Source of the DNA: CALFML01 sp044222245
Lineage (GTDB): Bacteria; Myxococcota_A; Polyangia; Palsa-1104; JAEUJZ01
Direction of reading: 5' to 3'
DNA: 64,000 bases
NCBI GenBank assembly: GCA_044222245.1
Contig: JBGANQ010000016.1
Coordinates: forward strand, 1 to 64,000
Position 1 is the first letter of the stretch, and every line of letters begins with the position of its first letter. The translations under genes were made by a program, and so were the position numbers. The notes beneath the pieces were generated by a model. It was not told where the DNA came from. It saw only the letters and a list, made by a program, of their open reading frames with translations, and searched no databases. Positions 1 to 8,208 of this stretch are shown here, piece by piece.

Positions 1-140
1 GTCTGGGTCCAGCCACTGCGACGCCCGCAGCGGCAAAACAGCTGAATAGCGATCCGCTTCTAAGTCGTTCGCTGCAAGCACTTGGCACCGCTGCGGATCG
101 TTTGAAGCTCGCACTCTCTCGGTGGCTACCTTATCAGGCT
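1..140. repeat. 140-bp direct repeat, left copy
   Basis: Bases 1-140 recur at 3312-3451 with no difference found by eye. The two copies diverge after ATCAGGCT, with only a few further matches. The left end of this copy may continue beyond the window. Inside it, 50-57 and 93-100 form a perfect 8-bp inverted repeat (CGATCCGC / GCGGATCG). A diverged third relative of the inner part lies at 58504-58567. Bases 141-262, up to the first gene end, hold nothing I can recognise. Confidence 0.9.
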
Positions 141-262
141 AAATGTCCGCTTCTGCAGTTTCCGTCGCTGAGTTAGCTGCCTGGGCTACCTGGGGATCGA
201 CTGCGGATCTTGGCGCCGTAGGAAGCTATCCCGACAAAGGGCCTGCCTATGCGCGGTGGCAG

Positions 263-1504
263 TCAGGTCCTCTGGTGCAGCGAGCGCAGGTAGCTGTCTC
301 GCTGGGCGAGCTGCTCCGGCACCCGTGCGCAGCGGACGCCTCCCTCCCGGTCCATCTCGGCGACGCACTGGTTGCAGGGAATGCAGCCGCTTGTGCGCTT
401 GGCTCCTGCTTGGTACTTGGCAATCAGCGCCGGGTCGTGCAGGAGGGCGCGTCCCATCGCGACCAGCTCAAAGCCGTGGCCTAGCGCAGTCTCGATATCG
501 TCGAGCGACTTGACGCCGCCCACGAGGATCAGCGGCATGGTGACCGCGCGCCTCACCTCGTTGGCCAGGGGCAGAAAGTACAGGGGCTCAAACGGATACT
601 CACGGATCACCGTCGGCCCAAGCAGCAACAGGGCGAGCTTTTGCGCCCAGCTCTTCTCGACCTCGATCATCTGCCGGAGGGGACGGCTGCCGCGGAACAA
701 ATAGAACGCATCCCGGCTCACGAAGCCGCCGGACAGGACGAGCGCGCTGGCACCGCAGCCTTGCAGCCAGCTTGCTATCTGCACGGACTCTGGAAGCTCC
801 AGGCCCCCGGTAAAGCCGTCTCGGAGGTTGATCTTGGCGAGCACCGGCATCTGCGGCGGCAGCGCCGCGCGCACCCGCGTCACGACGGCCAGCGGAAGCC
901 GGGCCCGGTTCGCCAGCGAGCCGCCCCAGCCATCGCGCCGGCCATTGGTGGCTGGGCAGAGAAACTGGCTGAGCAGATAGCCGTGCCCCAGGTGGAGCTC
1001 CACTGCGTCAAAGCCTGCCTCGCGCGCGAGCCGCGCCGCTTGTACGAAGTCCTCCTGGGTCTGCTCGATGTCGGCGTCGCTCATGGCGTCGGCCCACGGC
1101 CGGCCCTGCAGCGCTCCCATCGGGTTCCACGCTCGCGACGGACCGATGGGCCGCCGGCGTCCGAGCTGGCGATTGTTGCAGAAGGCCCCGCAGTGCCCAA
1201 GCTGCAGCGAGGCCGCCGCGCCCTCGCGGTGCACGGCATCGGTCAGCCGGCGCAGCGCTGGCACGACCTCGGCGCGCATGTAGAGCTGATCGGCGAAGGT
1301 GCGCCCGTCGGGGCTTACGGCGCAGTAGGCTACGGTCGTCATGGCCACTCCGCCCGCGGCGAGCTCCCGGTGGTGCTCGATCAGCCCTGCGCTGACCTGC
1401 GCCCCCGGGGTCATGCCTTCGAAGGTCGCAGCCTTGATCACGCGGTTGCGCAGCGGGAGCCCTGCCAGGCGGACCGGCGCAAAGGGCGAAGTGGCTGCGC
1501 TCAT
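263..1504 (-). CDS. NADH:flavin oxidoreductase, old yellow enzyme family
   Basis: This is a 413-residue FMN-dependent TIM-barrel oxidoreductase of the old yellow enzyme / 2,4-dienoyl-CoA reductase-like group. Visible are an N-terminal LAGLPLRNRVIKAATFEG strand, the conserved LHLGHGYLLSQFL segment with its catalytic-type histidine around residue 170, the NGRRDGWGGS loop, and a C-terminal VAMGRALLHDP phosphate-binding segment. A Cys cluster follows (GCIPCNQC and a later C), as in the Fe-S-binding members, although the large second flavin domain of true dienoyl-CoA reductase is absent. The ATG overlaps the TGA of the upstream SDR gene (ATGA), so the two are translationally coupled. The natural substrate cannot be read from the sequence; an enone or enoate is likely. 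Confidence 0.9.
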   Translation of the reverse strand: MSAATSPFAPVRLAGLPLRNRVIKAATFEGMTPGAQVSAGLIEHHRELAAGGVAMTTVAYCAVSPDGRTFADQLYMRAEVVPALRRLTDAVHREGAAASLQLGHCGAFCNNRQLGRRRPIGPSRAWNPMGALQGRPWADAMSDADIEQTQEDFVQAARLAREAGFDAVELHLGHGYLLSQFLCPATNGRRDGWGGSLANRARLPLAVVTRVRAALPPQMPVLAKINLRDGFTGGLELPESVQIASWLQGCGASALVLSGGFVSRDAFYLFRGSRPLRQMIEVEKSWAQKLALLLLGPTVIREYPFEPLYFLPLANEVRRAVTMPLILVGGVKSLDDIETALGHGFELVAMGRALLHDPALIAKYQAGAKRTSGCIPCNQCVAEMDREGGVRCARVPEQLAQRDSYLRSLHQRT

Positions 1505-2364
1505 CGGGGCCCCTCCGCGGGCGGCTCAGGCGGCCCTGCAGCGATGGGCGGGAGCCAAGGCGCGTGCCGGCGGGCCAGGTCAATCACCCGCTGGGGCATG
1601 ACCGCTGCCCCCACGGCCATACACCTCGTCAGCAGCCCGGGCATGCACTCGGCCTTGCGGGCAAACAGGGCGCCGAGCCCCGCCTCGGCTACGGCATCGG
1701 CGTCCATCATCACCCCCAGCCGCTTGGCCCACTGCACCGGTACGACCGTGGGATCGTAGAGCGCGGTGGCCGTGGCCCCAGGCAACAGGCAGGTCACATT
1801 GACGCCATAGACCGCAAGCTCGCTGCGCAGCGAGGCGGCGAAGCCGCGCAGGTACTTCTTGCTCGCGCCATAGTAGCTGATGCCGGGGAAGTCCCGGCAG
1901 GCGGAGAGGCTGGAGACGATCAGGATATGGCCGCGTCGCCGGGCGCGCATCTGCCGGGCGAAACGCGAACACAACAGAGACGGCGTCACGACGTGGAGCC
2001 CCAGCATCGCGCGGGCCCGCGGCAGTGGGGCATCGGCCGCCTCGCCAAAAAAGAAAAAGCCCGCATTGTTGACCAGGATGTCTACGGCCAGGCCGCGCGC
2101 CTGCGTCGCCAGCTCGAGCTCCTCCGCCGCATCCGGCCGCGCCAGGTCGAGCACGATTGCATGCACGCGAGCGCCGTAGGCGGCCGCGAGCTCGGCGCCG
2201 ACGGCCGCGAGCTCCGCCGGACGCTGGCTGACGATCACCAGCTCGTATCCGAGCGCGCCGAGTTTGTGCGCCAGCGCCTGGCCAATTCCCGAGCAGGCAC
2301 CGGTGACCAGCGCGACCCGGAGTGATTCATCGGCGCGGCGAAGATAGGGAGATTCTCGGCTCAC
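1501..2364 (-). CDS. SDR family NAD(P)-dependent oxidoreductase
   Basis: This is a 287-residue classical short-chain dehydrogenase. It shows the TGACSGIG cofactor motif near residue 21, DILVNNAG in the middle, a catalytic Ser in IVSSLSA, and YGASK with the catalytic Tyr and Lys. The C-terminal 40 residues are longer than in minimal SDRs and Pro-rich at the end. The start is a GTG at 2364; no ATG lies before the Rossmann motif. Its stop overlaps the start of the OYE-type gene, so both redox enzymes are probably made together and may act in sequence on one carbonyl or enone substrate. The pair sits between two copies of a 140-bp direct repeat. Confidence 0.88.
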   Translation of the reverse strand: MSRESPYLRRADESLRVALVTGACSGIGQALAHKLGALGYELVIVSQRPAELAAVGAELAAAYGARVHAIVLDLARPDAAEELELATQARGLAVDILVNNAGFFFFGEAADAPLPRARAMLGLHVVTPSLLCSRFARQMRARRRGHILIVSSLSACRDFPGISYYGASKKYLRGFAASLRSELAVYGVNVTCLLPGATATALYDPTVVPVQWAKRLGVMMDADAVAEAGLGALFARKAECMPGLLTRCMAVGAAVMPQRVIDLARRHAPWLPPIAAGPPEPPAEGPR

Positions 2365-2644
2365 CGGGCGACTATACTGCCAATTTGCGCGCGGGCCATC
2401 CCCGAACTGGCGGCAGTGACGCGGGTGGCCAGGTGGGGCACACTCGGGCCCGCGTGTGCCAGCAAGTCAGCGACGGCAGCGAGCTATGCGTCGACCTGCT
2501 GGGCGAGGCCGCCGCTTTGGCCGCTGCCAACCGCAGAACCTGGCTCGCCCTGGGCCTAGACGGAGCGACCTGTCTGCCCGGGCCAGCAAAGAAAATCCGT
2601 CGTCGTTCTTCCTTGAGGCTAGAAACGACGGTAAGCTCTGTACC

Positions 2645-3295
2645 ATGTCTGTTTTTGGACTTAGCCATATCGATATTCCAGTGACCAGCCTGGAGCGCAC
2701 CGAGCATCTGCTCACCCACCTGTGTGGATTCTGGGTCAAGCGCCGCGGGGAGGGCTGGGTAGACATCGATACCGGCACCTGCGCCCTGCGGCTGTTCAAG
2801 ACTCAGAAGGTCGAGCAGCGAGTGACTTTGCGCCTGCTGGTGCGCGATGTAGCAGGGATGGTCAAGACGCTGCGTGGGGCCGGCCTGCGACAGGTCTACG
2901 AGCCGATGCGCACACCCGAGCAAGAGCTGATGGCGCAGCTCGCCGATGCCGATGGCCACCTGCTGATCGTCTGGCGCGAGCTTAGTGAAGACGAGTACGA
3001 GCAGATTCCCGAGCTGCCCAAGGAGCTCTCCTGGCAGCCCGAGGCAGAGGAGCTGCTCAAGTCGCTGCTCAAGAGCGTCCCGGCGCTGTTTCGCGCCCTC
3101 GCCCGCTGGCGCGTTGCCAAGAATGCCGAGCTGCTCGCCGCCGCGACCCGCGTGGTGTCGCGGGAAAATGTCATCCGCTCGTTCATTCTGTCGAGCGCCA
3201 AGGTGACTCGCTCGCGCGTGCGCCAGCCGCTCATCGACCACGGAGTGAACCTGGACGACTATGCAGTGGACTTCGCCGCGGAGGAGCGCCTCTAG
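2645..3295 (+). CDS. VOC (glyoxalase-like) protein with PCP_red-like C-terminus
   Basis: The protein has 216 residues. Residues 1-115 form a vicinal-oxygen-chelate half domain (start MSVFGLSHIDIPV, end DADGHLLIVWRE) of the glyoxalase/bleomycin-resistance fold. From about residue 125 the chain WQPEAEELL..VPALFRALARW resembles the small PCP_red domain found at the end of light-independent protochlorophyllide reductase subunits and in other proteins. I chose the ATG at 2645 because the VOC strand begins there; upstream in-frame sequence is not protein-like. It is transcribed divergently from the SDR/OYE pair. No catalytic role can be assigned; the PCP_red match is by motif memory and is moderate. 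Confidence 0.75.
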   Translation: MSVFGLSHIDIPVTSLERTEHLLTHLCGFWVKRRGEGWVDIDTGTCALRLFKTQKVEQRVTLRLLVRDVAGMVKTLRGAGLRQVYEPMRTPEQELMAQLADADGHLLIVWRELSEDEYEQIPELPKELSWQPEAEELLKSLLKSVPALFRALARWRVAKNAELLAAATRVVSRENVIRSFILSSAKVTRSRVRQPLIDHGVNLDDYAVDFAAEERL

Positions 3296-3311
3296 CGCGA
3301 CCGGGTCCGTC

Positions 3312-3451
3312 GTCTGGGTCCAGCCACTGCGACGCCCGCAGCGGCAAAACAGCTGAATAGCGATCCGCTTCTAAGTCGTTCGCTGCAAGCACTTGGCACC
3401 GCTGCGGATCGTTTGAAGCTCGCACTCTCTCGGTGGCTACCTTATCAGGCT
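3312..3451. repeat. 140-bp direct repeat, right copy
   Basis: This is the same sequence as bases 1-140. Its inner inverted repeat arms are at 3361-3368 and 3404-3411. Read on the minus strand, this copy is in frame with a kinase-like HRDLKP peptide just outside it, which the left copy lacks: there the frame has a stop just before the repeat. Confidence 0.9.
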
Positions 3452-3515
3452 TGAGGTCCCTATGGACAGTTCGTTCTAAAATCTTCGTCGACAAGTGCAA
3501 AATTGATTGGGCTGT
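3312..3515 (-). pseudogene. Ser/Thr protein kinase remnant (catalytic loop)
   Basis: On the minus strand the peptide RTVHRDLKPDKV carries a perfect protein-kinase subdomain VIb motif, but the sequence before it has no G-loop or VAIK lysine, and after it comes the 140-bp repeat rather than a DFG motif. It is therefore a fragment. The 12-mer GTCCCTATGGAC at 3456-3467, which encodes the VHRD part, recurs at 40613-40624, exactly where another kinase gene is cut off. The two remnants may be pieces of related genes. Confidence 0.6.
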
Positions 3516-3788
3516 GGAAAAATCCTGGAAAAGCAGACCCTGAACTACCTTCGGTCTCTCGTCCGGAAAGCGCAGAGCAGCCAGCTGGCGCCGGAATTGA
3601 CCGGCTTCGCGCTGCCCGAGATTGCCCTGGGCAACGCCCCGCGGGGCCCGGTCGTCACGGTTCGCGCAGCAGCGAGCAACTTGAACCGCGGAGAAGAAAT
3701 CAGCGTCGAGGTACGCCAGCTGCGCAACTTGATTCACCGCCTGGTGGTCTTTGACGAAAAAGACCTGATCATCCCTGCCGACCTCTAG
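3507..3788 (+). CDS. hypothetical protein, possibly a 3' gene fragment
   Basis: This is a 93-residue reading frame with GC-rich third codon positions and a protein-like composition: an amphipathic N-terminal helix (KILEKQTLNYLRSLVRKA), then a strand-rich half ending FDEKDLIIPADL. It opens with TTG right after an in-frame stop and has no convincing ribosome-binding site, so it may be the tail of a gene whose 5' part was lost at the repeat/kinase-remnant junction just upstream. I recognise no family. Bases 3789-4075 after it hold no gene I can support. Confidence 0.4.
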   Translation: MGCGKILEKQTLNYLRSLVRKAQSSQLAPELTGFALPEIALGNAPRGPVVTVRAAASNLNRGEEISVEVRQLRNLIHRLVVFDEKDLIIPADL

Positions 3789-4040
3789 GGTCCTGAATAC
3801 CTGATGAAGAGCTGGATAAGGAGCCCCAGAAGAGCAGCTGGAGCCAGCAAAAGAAGCGGTAGCGGGATGTTCTGCACGGCGGCCGGAAGACGTTGCTCGA
3901 CCGAGAGAGTCTTCTTGTCGGGCGCGACAAGTGTCTCCTTGGCGCTAGCATACCTGTTTTCAGCTTGCTTCTGGGTCAGGCTGCATCTTGTCTAATCCTT
4001 GCTTAGCGACGGGCTAGGCGCTAGGCAAACGTGACAGCGT

Positions 4041-4058
4041 TGACCGTCGGTACGGTCA
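4041..4058. promoter_or_regulatory. perfect inverted repeat upstream of the HEAT gene
   Basis: TGACCGT-CGGT-ACGGTCA is a perfect 7-bp inverted repeat ending 17 bp before the ATG at 4076. The spacing suits a dimeric repressor operator or a 5'-UTR hairpin. No regulator is known. Confidence 0.35.
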
Positions 4059-4075
4059 GCAGGTAGCCTATTATC

Positions 4076-4852
4076 ATGAGGGCCGGAGTCTCCGCGCTGA
4101 TCTGCTTTGTCTCCGTGGCGGCCTTCGCCGACCAGGTCGATGAGCTGGGCCCAGCCTTGAGAGGTGATCCGAGCTACAAAGTCCGCGCTCAAGCTGCCAT
4201 TGTCCTTGGCAACCTCAAGGATCGGCGCGGCGTGCCGCTCCTTCTGGGCGCGCTGCGCGACCATGAGCCGGCTGTGCGCATCGTCGCTGCCTCGTCCCTG
4301 GGCCGGCTGGGGGACCCCTCGGCACTGGATGGCCTCCGCGCCAGCATGGCAGACGTGGAGCTCCCGGTGCGCACGGCCGCGGGCAAAGCCATCGCCGCCA
4401 TCGAAGCGGCGCGGGATTCCGGCCGGAGCGTCGGCGGCTCGTCAGTGGGCTCGCGCCGGATCGCTCTCGATGTCAGTCCTACCATGGGTAGTATGGGCGA
4501 CCCCAAGCTGGCCAGGTATGCCCACGACAAGCTCCTTTCTCATCTTAGACTCTTACGCAATGTCACGCTGACGCCAGAGCCAGGTGCAGCTCGCTACTTC
4601 ATCGATACTACGATCACCAAGCTGACCGCTGTCACATTCGCCAAGGGCAGCCGCGTCAATATAGAGTGCGACGTCAGCGTCATCATTGCTACCTATCCCG
4701 AGCACTCGATGAAGATGACCGCCAGCGTCGGGGGTTGCCTGGACGAACCAAACGATCCCAAAGGCATCACAGACGCCAAGACCTTCTGCCTCGATGACGC
4801 GGCTAAACAAGCCGCTGAGAAGGTGCAGACCTACCTCAAGGGTGTTCGATGA
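4076..4852 (+). CDS. secreted HEAT-repeat protein
   Basis: This 258-residue protein starts with a short signal peptide (about residues 1-18, ending VAAFAD). Residues 20-115 hold three HEAT repeats of the PBS-lyase type (YKVRAQAAIVLGNL, PAVRIVAASSLGRL, PVRTAAGKAIAAI). The C-terminal half (about 140-258) is a beta-rich domain that I do not recognise, with two Cys that may pair. HEAT arrays bind partners rather than catalyse, so a periplasmic scaffold is likely. The stop overlaps the start of the next gene by 4 bp, which implies an operon with the HAMP-like membrane protein. Confidence 0.8.
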   Translation: MRAGVSALICFVSVAAFADQVDELGPALRGDPSYKVRAQAAIVLGNLKDRRGVPLLLGALRDHEPAVRIVAASSLGRLGDPSALDGLRASMADVELPVRTAAGKAIAAIEAARDSGRSVGGSSVGSRRIALDVSPTMGSMGDPKLARYAHDKLLSHLRLLRNVTLTPEPGAARYFIDTTITKLTAVTFAKGSRVNIECDVSVIIATYPEHSMKMTASVGGCLDEPNDPKGITDAKTFCLDDAAKQAAEKVQTYLKGVR

Positions 4853-5439
4853 GGCAAAAGCCAGCCGCCGGTCGATCGCAGCGCAGGATCCGCAACTTAC
4901 TCGTCTTCGACGAGTTCCAGCTCCACTACGCTGGTCATATCGCACTGGTCAGTGCCGCGCTCACCGTGGGGCTAGGCTGGCTGGTCTACCACTTCAACGG
5001 CGTGGCCTCGCGGGTGGTCGACCTGCGCGCGCTGGACCCCGCAGACGTCGAGGCGCAGGTGCTATCCGCCGCGTTCCATAGGAGCGAGCGCCAGCTACTG
5101 ATCGGTCTGATTGTCTTTGGCGTGGTGCTGTCAGTGGTCTTGGCTGCCTGGCAGATAGTCACCACCCATCGCGTCGCGGGGCCGCTCTACTATATTGCCC
5201 ACCAGGCAAAACGCATGCGCGACGGGTACCTCGGAGCACTTCATCCGCTGCGCAAAGGCGACATGCTCCACAGCTTCTTTGAGACCTTTCGTGAGATGCA
5301 CGAAGCGATGCGCGACCGCGCACGTCGCGAGGCTGAGCAGTTTAGAGGGCTCGCTGATCAGGCGGAGCAGGGAGGGCTGGACAAGCTAGCCGCCGAGCTG
5401 CGGACGCTATCGACGCAGCGCTTGGATTCACTGAAGTAG
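4849..5439 (+). CDS. two-TM membrane protein with HAMP-like segment
   Basis: This is a 196-residue inner-membrane protein. Transmembrane segments lie near residues 25-45 and 85-105, with a short periplasmic loop between them. After TM2 comes a HAMP-like region (HRVAGPLYYIAHQAKRMRDG) and then a charged helical tail that looks like a coiled coil. No kinase, GGDEF or methyl-accepting domain follows, so it may be a stand-alone signalling adaptor or a truncated receptor. It overlaps the HEAT-protein gene by ATGA. About 285 bp of unremarkable sequence follow its stop. Confidence 0.75.
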   Translation: MRQKPAAGRSQRRIRNLLVFDEFQLHYAGHIALVSAALTVGLGWLVYHFNGVASRVVDLRALDPADVEAQVLSAAFHRSERQLLIGLIVFGVVLSVVLAAWQIVTTHRVAGPLYYIAHQAKRMRDGYLGALHPLRKGDMLHSFFETFREMHEAMRDRARREAEQFRGLADQAEQGGLDKLAAELRTLSTQRLDSLK

Positions 5440-5724
5440 CCAGGCCAGTGCGTAGCCGGTCGCGCGCCGCCACGCGCCATGCCCGCGCCAGCCGCGCCAG
5501 CAGCCAGGGCGCGCCGGGAACGCGCTTGCCACTCCCAAGCAACTGGCAACAGACGTAGAAGCTGCCGCGTCAGTATGAGCGATGGTTAAGTGCTGACGGC
5601 AGACAGCGACGAGGGAGCCATCTTTAGCGCATAACAGAACGTCTCTAAGATAAAATAGGCAAGGCCATTCTCTGTGGCGGTCGCCCCGACACTGACGCCG
5701 CCGCTCCCTTTTAAGAGGTACTAC

Positions 5725-6504
5725 ATGCACCTGAGCCGTTTGACCATTGGCGAGATGCTTTCCCTGAGCCAGACCTTCCTGGACCCTAGCCATCCCGCTC
5801 ATCAGGCGCTGGCCGGCGCGCCCGAGGTGACTAGCCTTATGCCGCGCCTTCGCGAAGTCAATCAAGTCCTACTCGCCAGCCAGTCGGCGGACGAGCTGCG
5901 CGCTGGCTCCCTGCAAAAAGCCGTGACTACCCTGGACGCAGAGCACGACGATCTGGTAAGTGGACTCGACTGCCTGTTTCAGAGCGCGCGCTTGCTCATC
6001 GAGGACGAAGAGGAGCGCGCGCGCTGGGAGCAGCTGCACGAGCTGTTGCTGCCCGAGGGTCGGAAGCTGGCCAACATGTCCTACCAGGTCGAGGCCGACA
6101 ACGCGGCTTTGCTGGAGCACATCCTGGCGGAGCTGCCAGACGCCGACCGGGATACCTTGAAGAAACAGTATATGGGCAAACGCTCTGCACTGGAGATTAT
6201 CGAGCGCTGGATCGCGGTCGGGAAGGAGCTTGGCAAAAAAGAGCGGGAGCGCCTCTCGGTACCGGTGGCGCCTACCGACAGCGCCCTGCAGTCGGCCCAG
6301 CATCAGTGGGTGCGGATCGTCGGCGCGATGAGCGCCATGCTGCAAATGGCGGAGCTTCTTGGCGAACTTCCCCCGGGCGTCAAGCAGCACGTCCTCGGCC
6401 CGCTGCGCGCCGCCACGGACCGCAAGGCCCAGCGACGGACCGGCCCGGACCCCCAGGAGAGCCCTGTCCAAGCACCTGCCGCGAGCCCCTCACCCCAGAG
6501 CTGA
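5725..6504 (+). CDS. hypothetical helical protein
   Basis: This protein has about 259 residues, is soluble and is mostly alpha-helical, with Leu- and Glu-rich stretches and a Pro/Ala-rich C-terminal tail of about 30 residues. I recognise no catalytic motif and no family. I chose the ATG at 5725 because AAGAGG sits 7 bp upstream; a GTG at 5674 would add 17 residues. It lies alone on the plus strand after the HAMP-like gene. Confidence 0.7.
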   Translation: MHLSRLTIGEMLSLSQTFLDPSHPAHQALAGAPEVTSLMPRLREVNQVLLASQSADELRAGSLQKAVTTLDAEHDDLVSGLDCLFQSARLLIEDEEERARWEQLHELLLPEGRKLANMSYQVEADNAALLEHILAELPDADRDTLKKQYMGKRSALEIIERWIAVGKELGKKERERLSVPVAPTDSALQSAQHQWVRIVGAMSAMLQMAELLGELPPGVKQHVLGPLRAATDRKAQRRTGPDPQESPVQAPAASPSPQS

Positions 6505-6545
6505 CTGGCCAGGTAGCTGGGGCTGCCCGGTCTCTTGGAAAGTGT

Positions 6546-6582
6546 ACCAAACGGGACACCTACTGAACCAGACGGGACACCT
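6546..6582. repeat. 16-bp direct repeat, period 21 bp
   Basis: ACCAAACGGGACACCT at 6546-6561 recurs with one change at 6567-6582, right after a TGT at 6543. Short repeated blocks next to a TGT end resemble transposase-binding repeats at the ends of IS21-type elements. No transposase is nearby, so at most this is a remnant. Confidence 0.4.
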
Positions 6583-6711
6583 CCCAAAGAGGCTCGCCAG
6601 TGCATCCTCATGAAGCCCCGCACTTAGAGCCTTTACTGACTTGGCTTGGTAAGTGCTTCTAGCCTAGGCACTGCGTTGTGACGCCGTAAGCAGGATTTCT
6701 GGAGGCACTCG

Positions 6712-7124
6712 ATGAGCTACAACGTCACTGCTTGGCGAGCGCTGGTTGCCATACCTGTGCTGGTGCTCGGCCTTCTCGGCATGGGCTGCGGCAAGTCGGG
6801 ATCGCCGACGAAGTGAGCGCCTTGAAAGGCAGCGGCCAGACAGTCTCTGGGTTTGCTGATACAGATCCGAGTGGCTTCGGCGCAAAGAAGTGCCAGACTG
6901 GGACTGTTGGTCGGCTCTCTGTGCTCCTTTGCGAGTATGCAAGCGGCGACTCCGCTGCAGCGGGCCAGGCAGCTGCCGAGGTCTGGGGCGCCCAGACTGC
7001 GACGGCTGTGGTCCTTCGCCGCGGCAGCATGCTGTTCGCGATCGCCGATCGGGATCATGCCGATCCCGATGGTAAGACCATCTCGGCCCTGTCCAAGGTC
7101 TTCCGCCGGACCAGAGGCCGTTAG
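6712..7124 (+). pseudogene. lipoprotein gene with a frameshift
   Basis: The ATG at 6712 opens a clear lipoprotein signal (hydrophobic core, then LLGMGC as the lipobox) but hits TGA at about codon 35. A different frame takes over at once and reads ADEVSALKGSG... to the stop at 7124. It includes a Cys pair and the phrase IADRDHADPDGKTI, which resembles small lipoproteins common in Myxococcota. Together they would give about 137 residues, so one base has been lost or gained near 6815. It could be a true pseudogene or a sequencing error. A GGAGG motif lies 8 bp before the ATG. Confidence 0.65.
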
Positions 7125-7218
7125 CAGCAAGCATCCACGGCCCCAGCGCGGCCCGCCGCGGCGAGCCCTTACCGCTGGGCACCTTGTCAAGGAAGTCGAT
7201 CTCAGGAGCGGAGGGTTG

Positions 7219-7833
7219 ATGTCGTTACGATCCCTGTGTGTATCTCTGTCTTTATTTCTGCTTGCGGTCGGCGGTACTCAAGTCTTGGGGCTCAATCAGG
7301 CCCGGGGTCAGGCGCGCGTGGTCATTACGCAGCCGCGCAGCGATCGCCAGATCGAGCTCAATCTTCACGGCAGCGCCTACTATGGCTATGGCTGGTACGA
7401 CAACCTGTACGGTTACAACCACTGGGGAGACTACGCCGTCGGGCCGGGACTGCAGATGCTCTTCCCGATCGTCAAGAACGCCATTCCATCCCTGAACAAC
7501 CCGATGTATCTTGGCTTCTTCGCCGACTTCCTGCTGCTGCCTCACTCGCGAGACGGCTTCGACCGGTTTATCTTCGGTCCCTCGTTCGGGCTGGTCTTTC
7601 AGTGGCGGTTCGTTATCCTGGACCTCTTTCAGAGCGGCAGTCTCTCGGCGTTCGCTAACCTCGGGTTCGGACTGTGGCCGTGGATTACCCGTGGCTACTA
7701 CTGCGACTGCGTGCCGTTTTACGGCTTTCCGCTGTTCGAACTTGGAGCTAACTTGTTCTTCACTCGCCACATCGGGCTGACCTGGTCGGTAGGCTATCCG
7801 GCGGTGAAGTTTGGCGTGACGTTCGCTTTCTGA
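7219..7833 (+). CDS. probable outer-membrane beta-barrel protein
   Basis: This 204-residue protein has a signal peptide (residues 1-30, ending GQA). The rest is rich in Tyr, Trp, Phe and Gly in alternating patterns (GSAYYGYGWYDNLYGYNHWG) and ends in FGVTFAF, with the C-terminal Phe typical of barrels inserted by BAM. No family is recognised. An AGGAGCGGAGG stretch precedes the ATG at 7219; the longer in-frame extension upstream overlaps the frameshifted lipoprotein and is not credible. Confidence 0.75.
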   Translation: MSLRSLCVSLSLFLLAVGGTQVLGLNQARGQARVVITQPRSDRQIELNLHGSAYYGYGWYDNLYGYNHWGDYAVGPGLQMLFPIVKNAIPSLNNPMYLGFFADFLLLPHSRDGFDRFIFGPSFGLVFQWRFVILDLFQSGSLSAFANLGFGLWPWITRGYYCDCVPFYGFPLFELGANLFFTRHIGLTWSVGYPAVKFGVTFAF

Positions 7834-8208
7834 CCGATGCCACTGTAACCATTCACCGAGTCTATTGTCGATAATATGGGAACAGACGGACCACGCTGTT
7901 GCGACTCGGGCCGCGGTTGCAGTCTATCGCCCTTGTAGGGCGCGTCCCCATCGGTGCCGTGGCAGCTCGCCCTTCTGTGGCCCTTGTCCGCGGTAACAAG
8001 TACAGATAAGAGGTGCCTTGACGCGCTAGCGGCGCGACTGCTCGCAGACCACGACGCATCGGCCTGAGCTTCAGATCTCGACGTAGGGGAACCTACGCAG
8101 GGGGGAATCGCGGATTGGACGGCGCTGTACGCCCACCGACTTCCTCACCGTTTAGGTACATCTCTGGGTACGGCGCGCTGCGCTCGCGGACGGAGCTTGC
8201 TCGGTCTG
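7834..8208. other. intergenic, 375 bp
   Basis: I see no gene here. Reading frames through it are short, and the minus-strand frame reaching it from the TPR gene is a shadow. No tRNA-like fold or repeat was recognised. Confidence 0.5.

Noticed and set aside
641..1759. Plus-strand frame of 372 codons
   Set aside because: Antisense to the OYE and SDR genes, whose motifs are unambiguous.
3231..3737. Minus-strand frame of 168 codons as an intact gene
   Set aside because: Only the HRDLKP segment is protein-like. It mixes a kinase remnant, the repeat and the antisense of two plus-strand frames.
6712..6820. Selenocysteine at the TGA that ends the short lipoprotein frame
   Set aside because: Another in-frame TGA follows two codons later, while a different frame is clearly coding, so a frameshift is the simpler reading.
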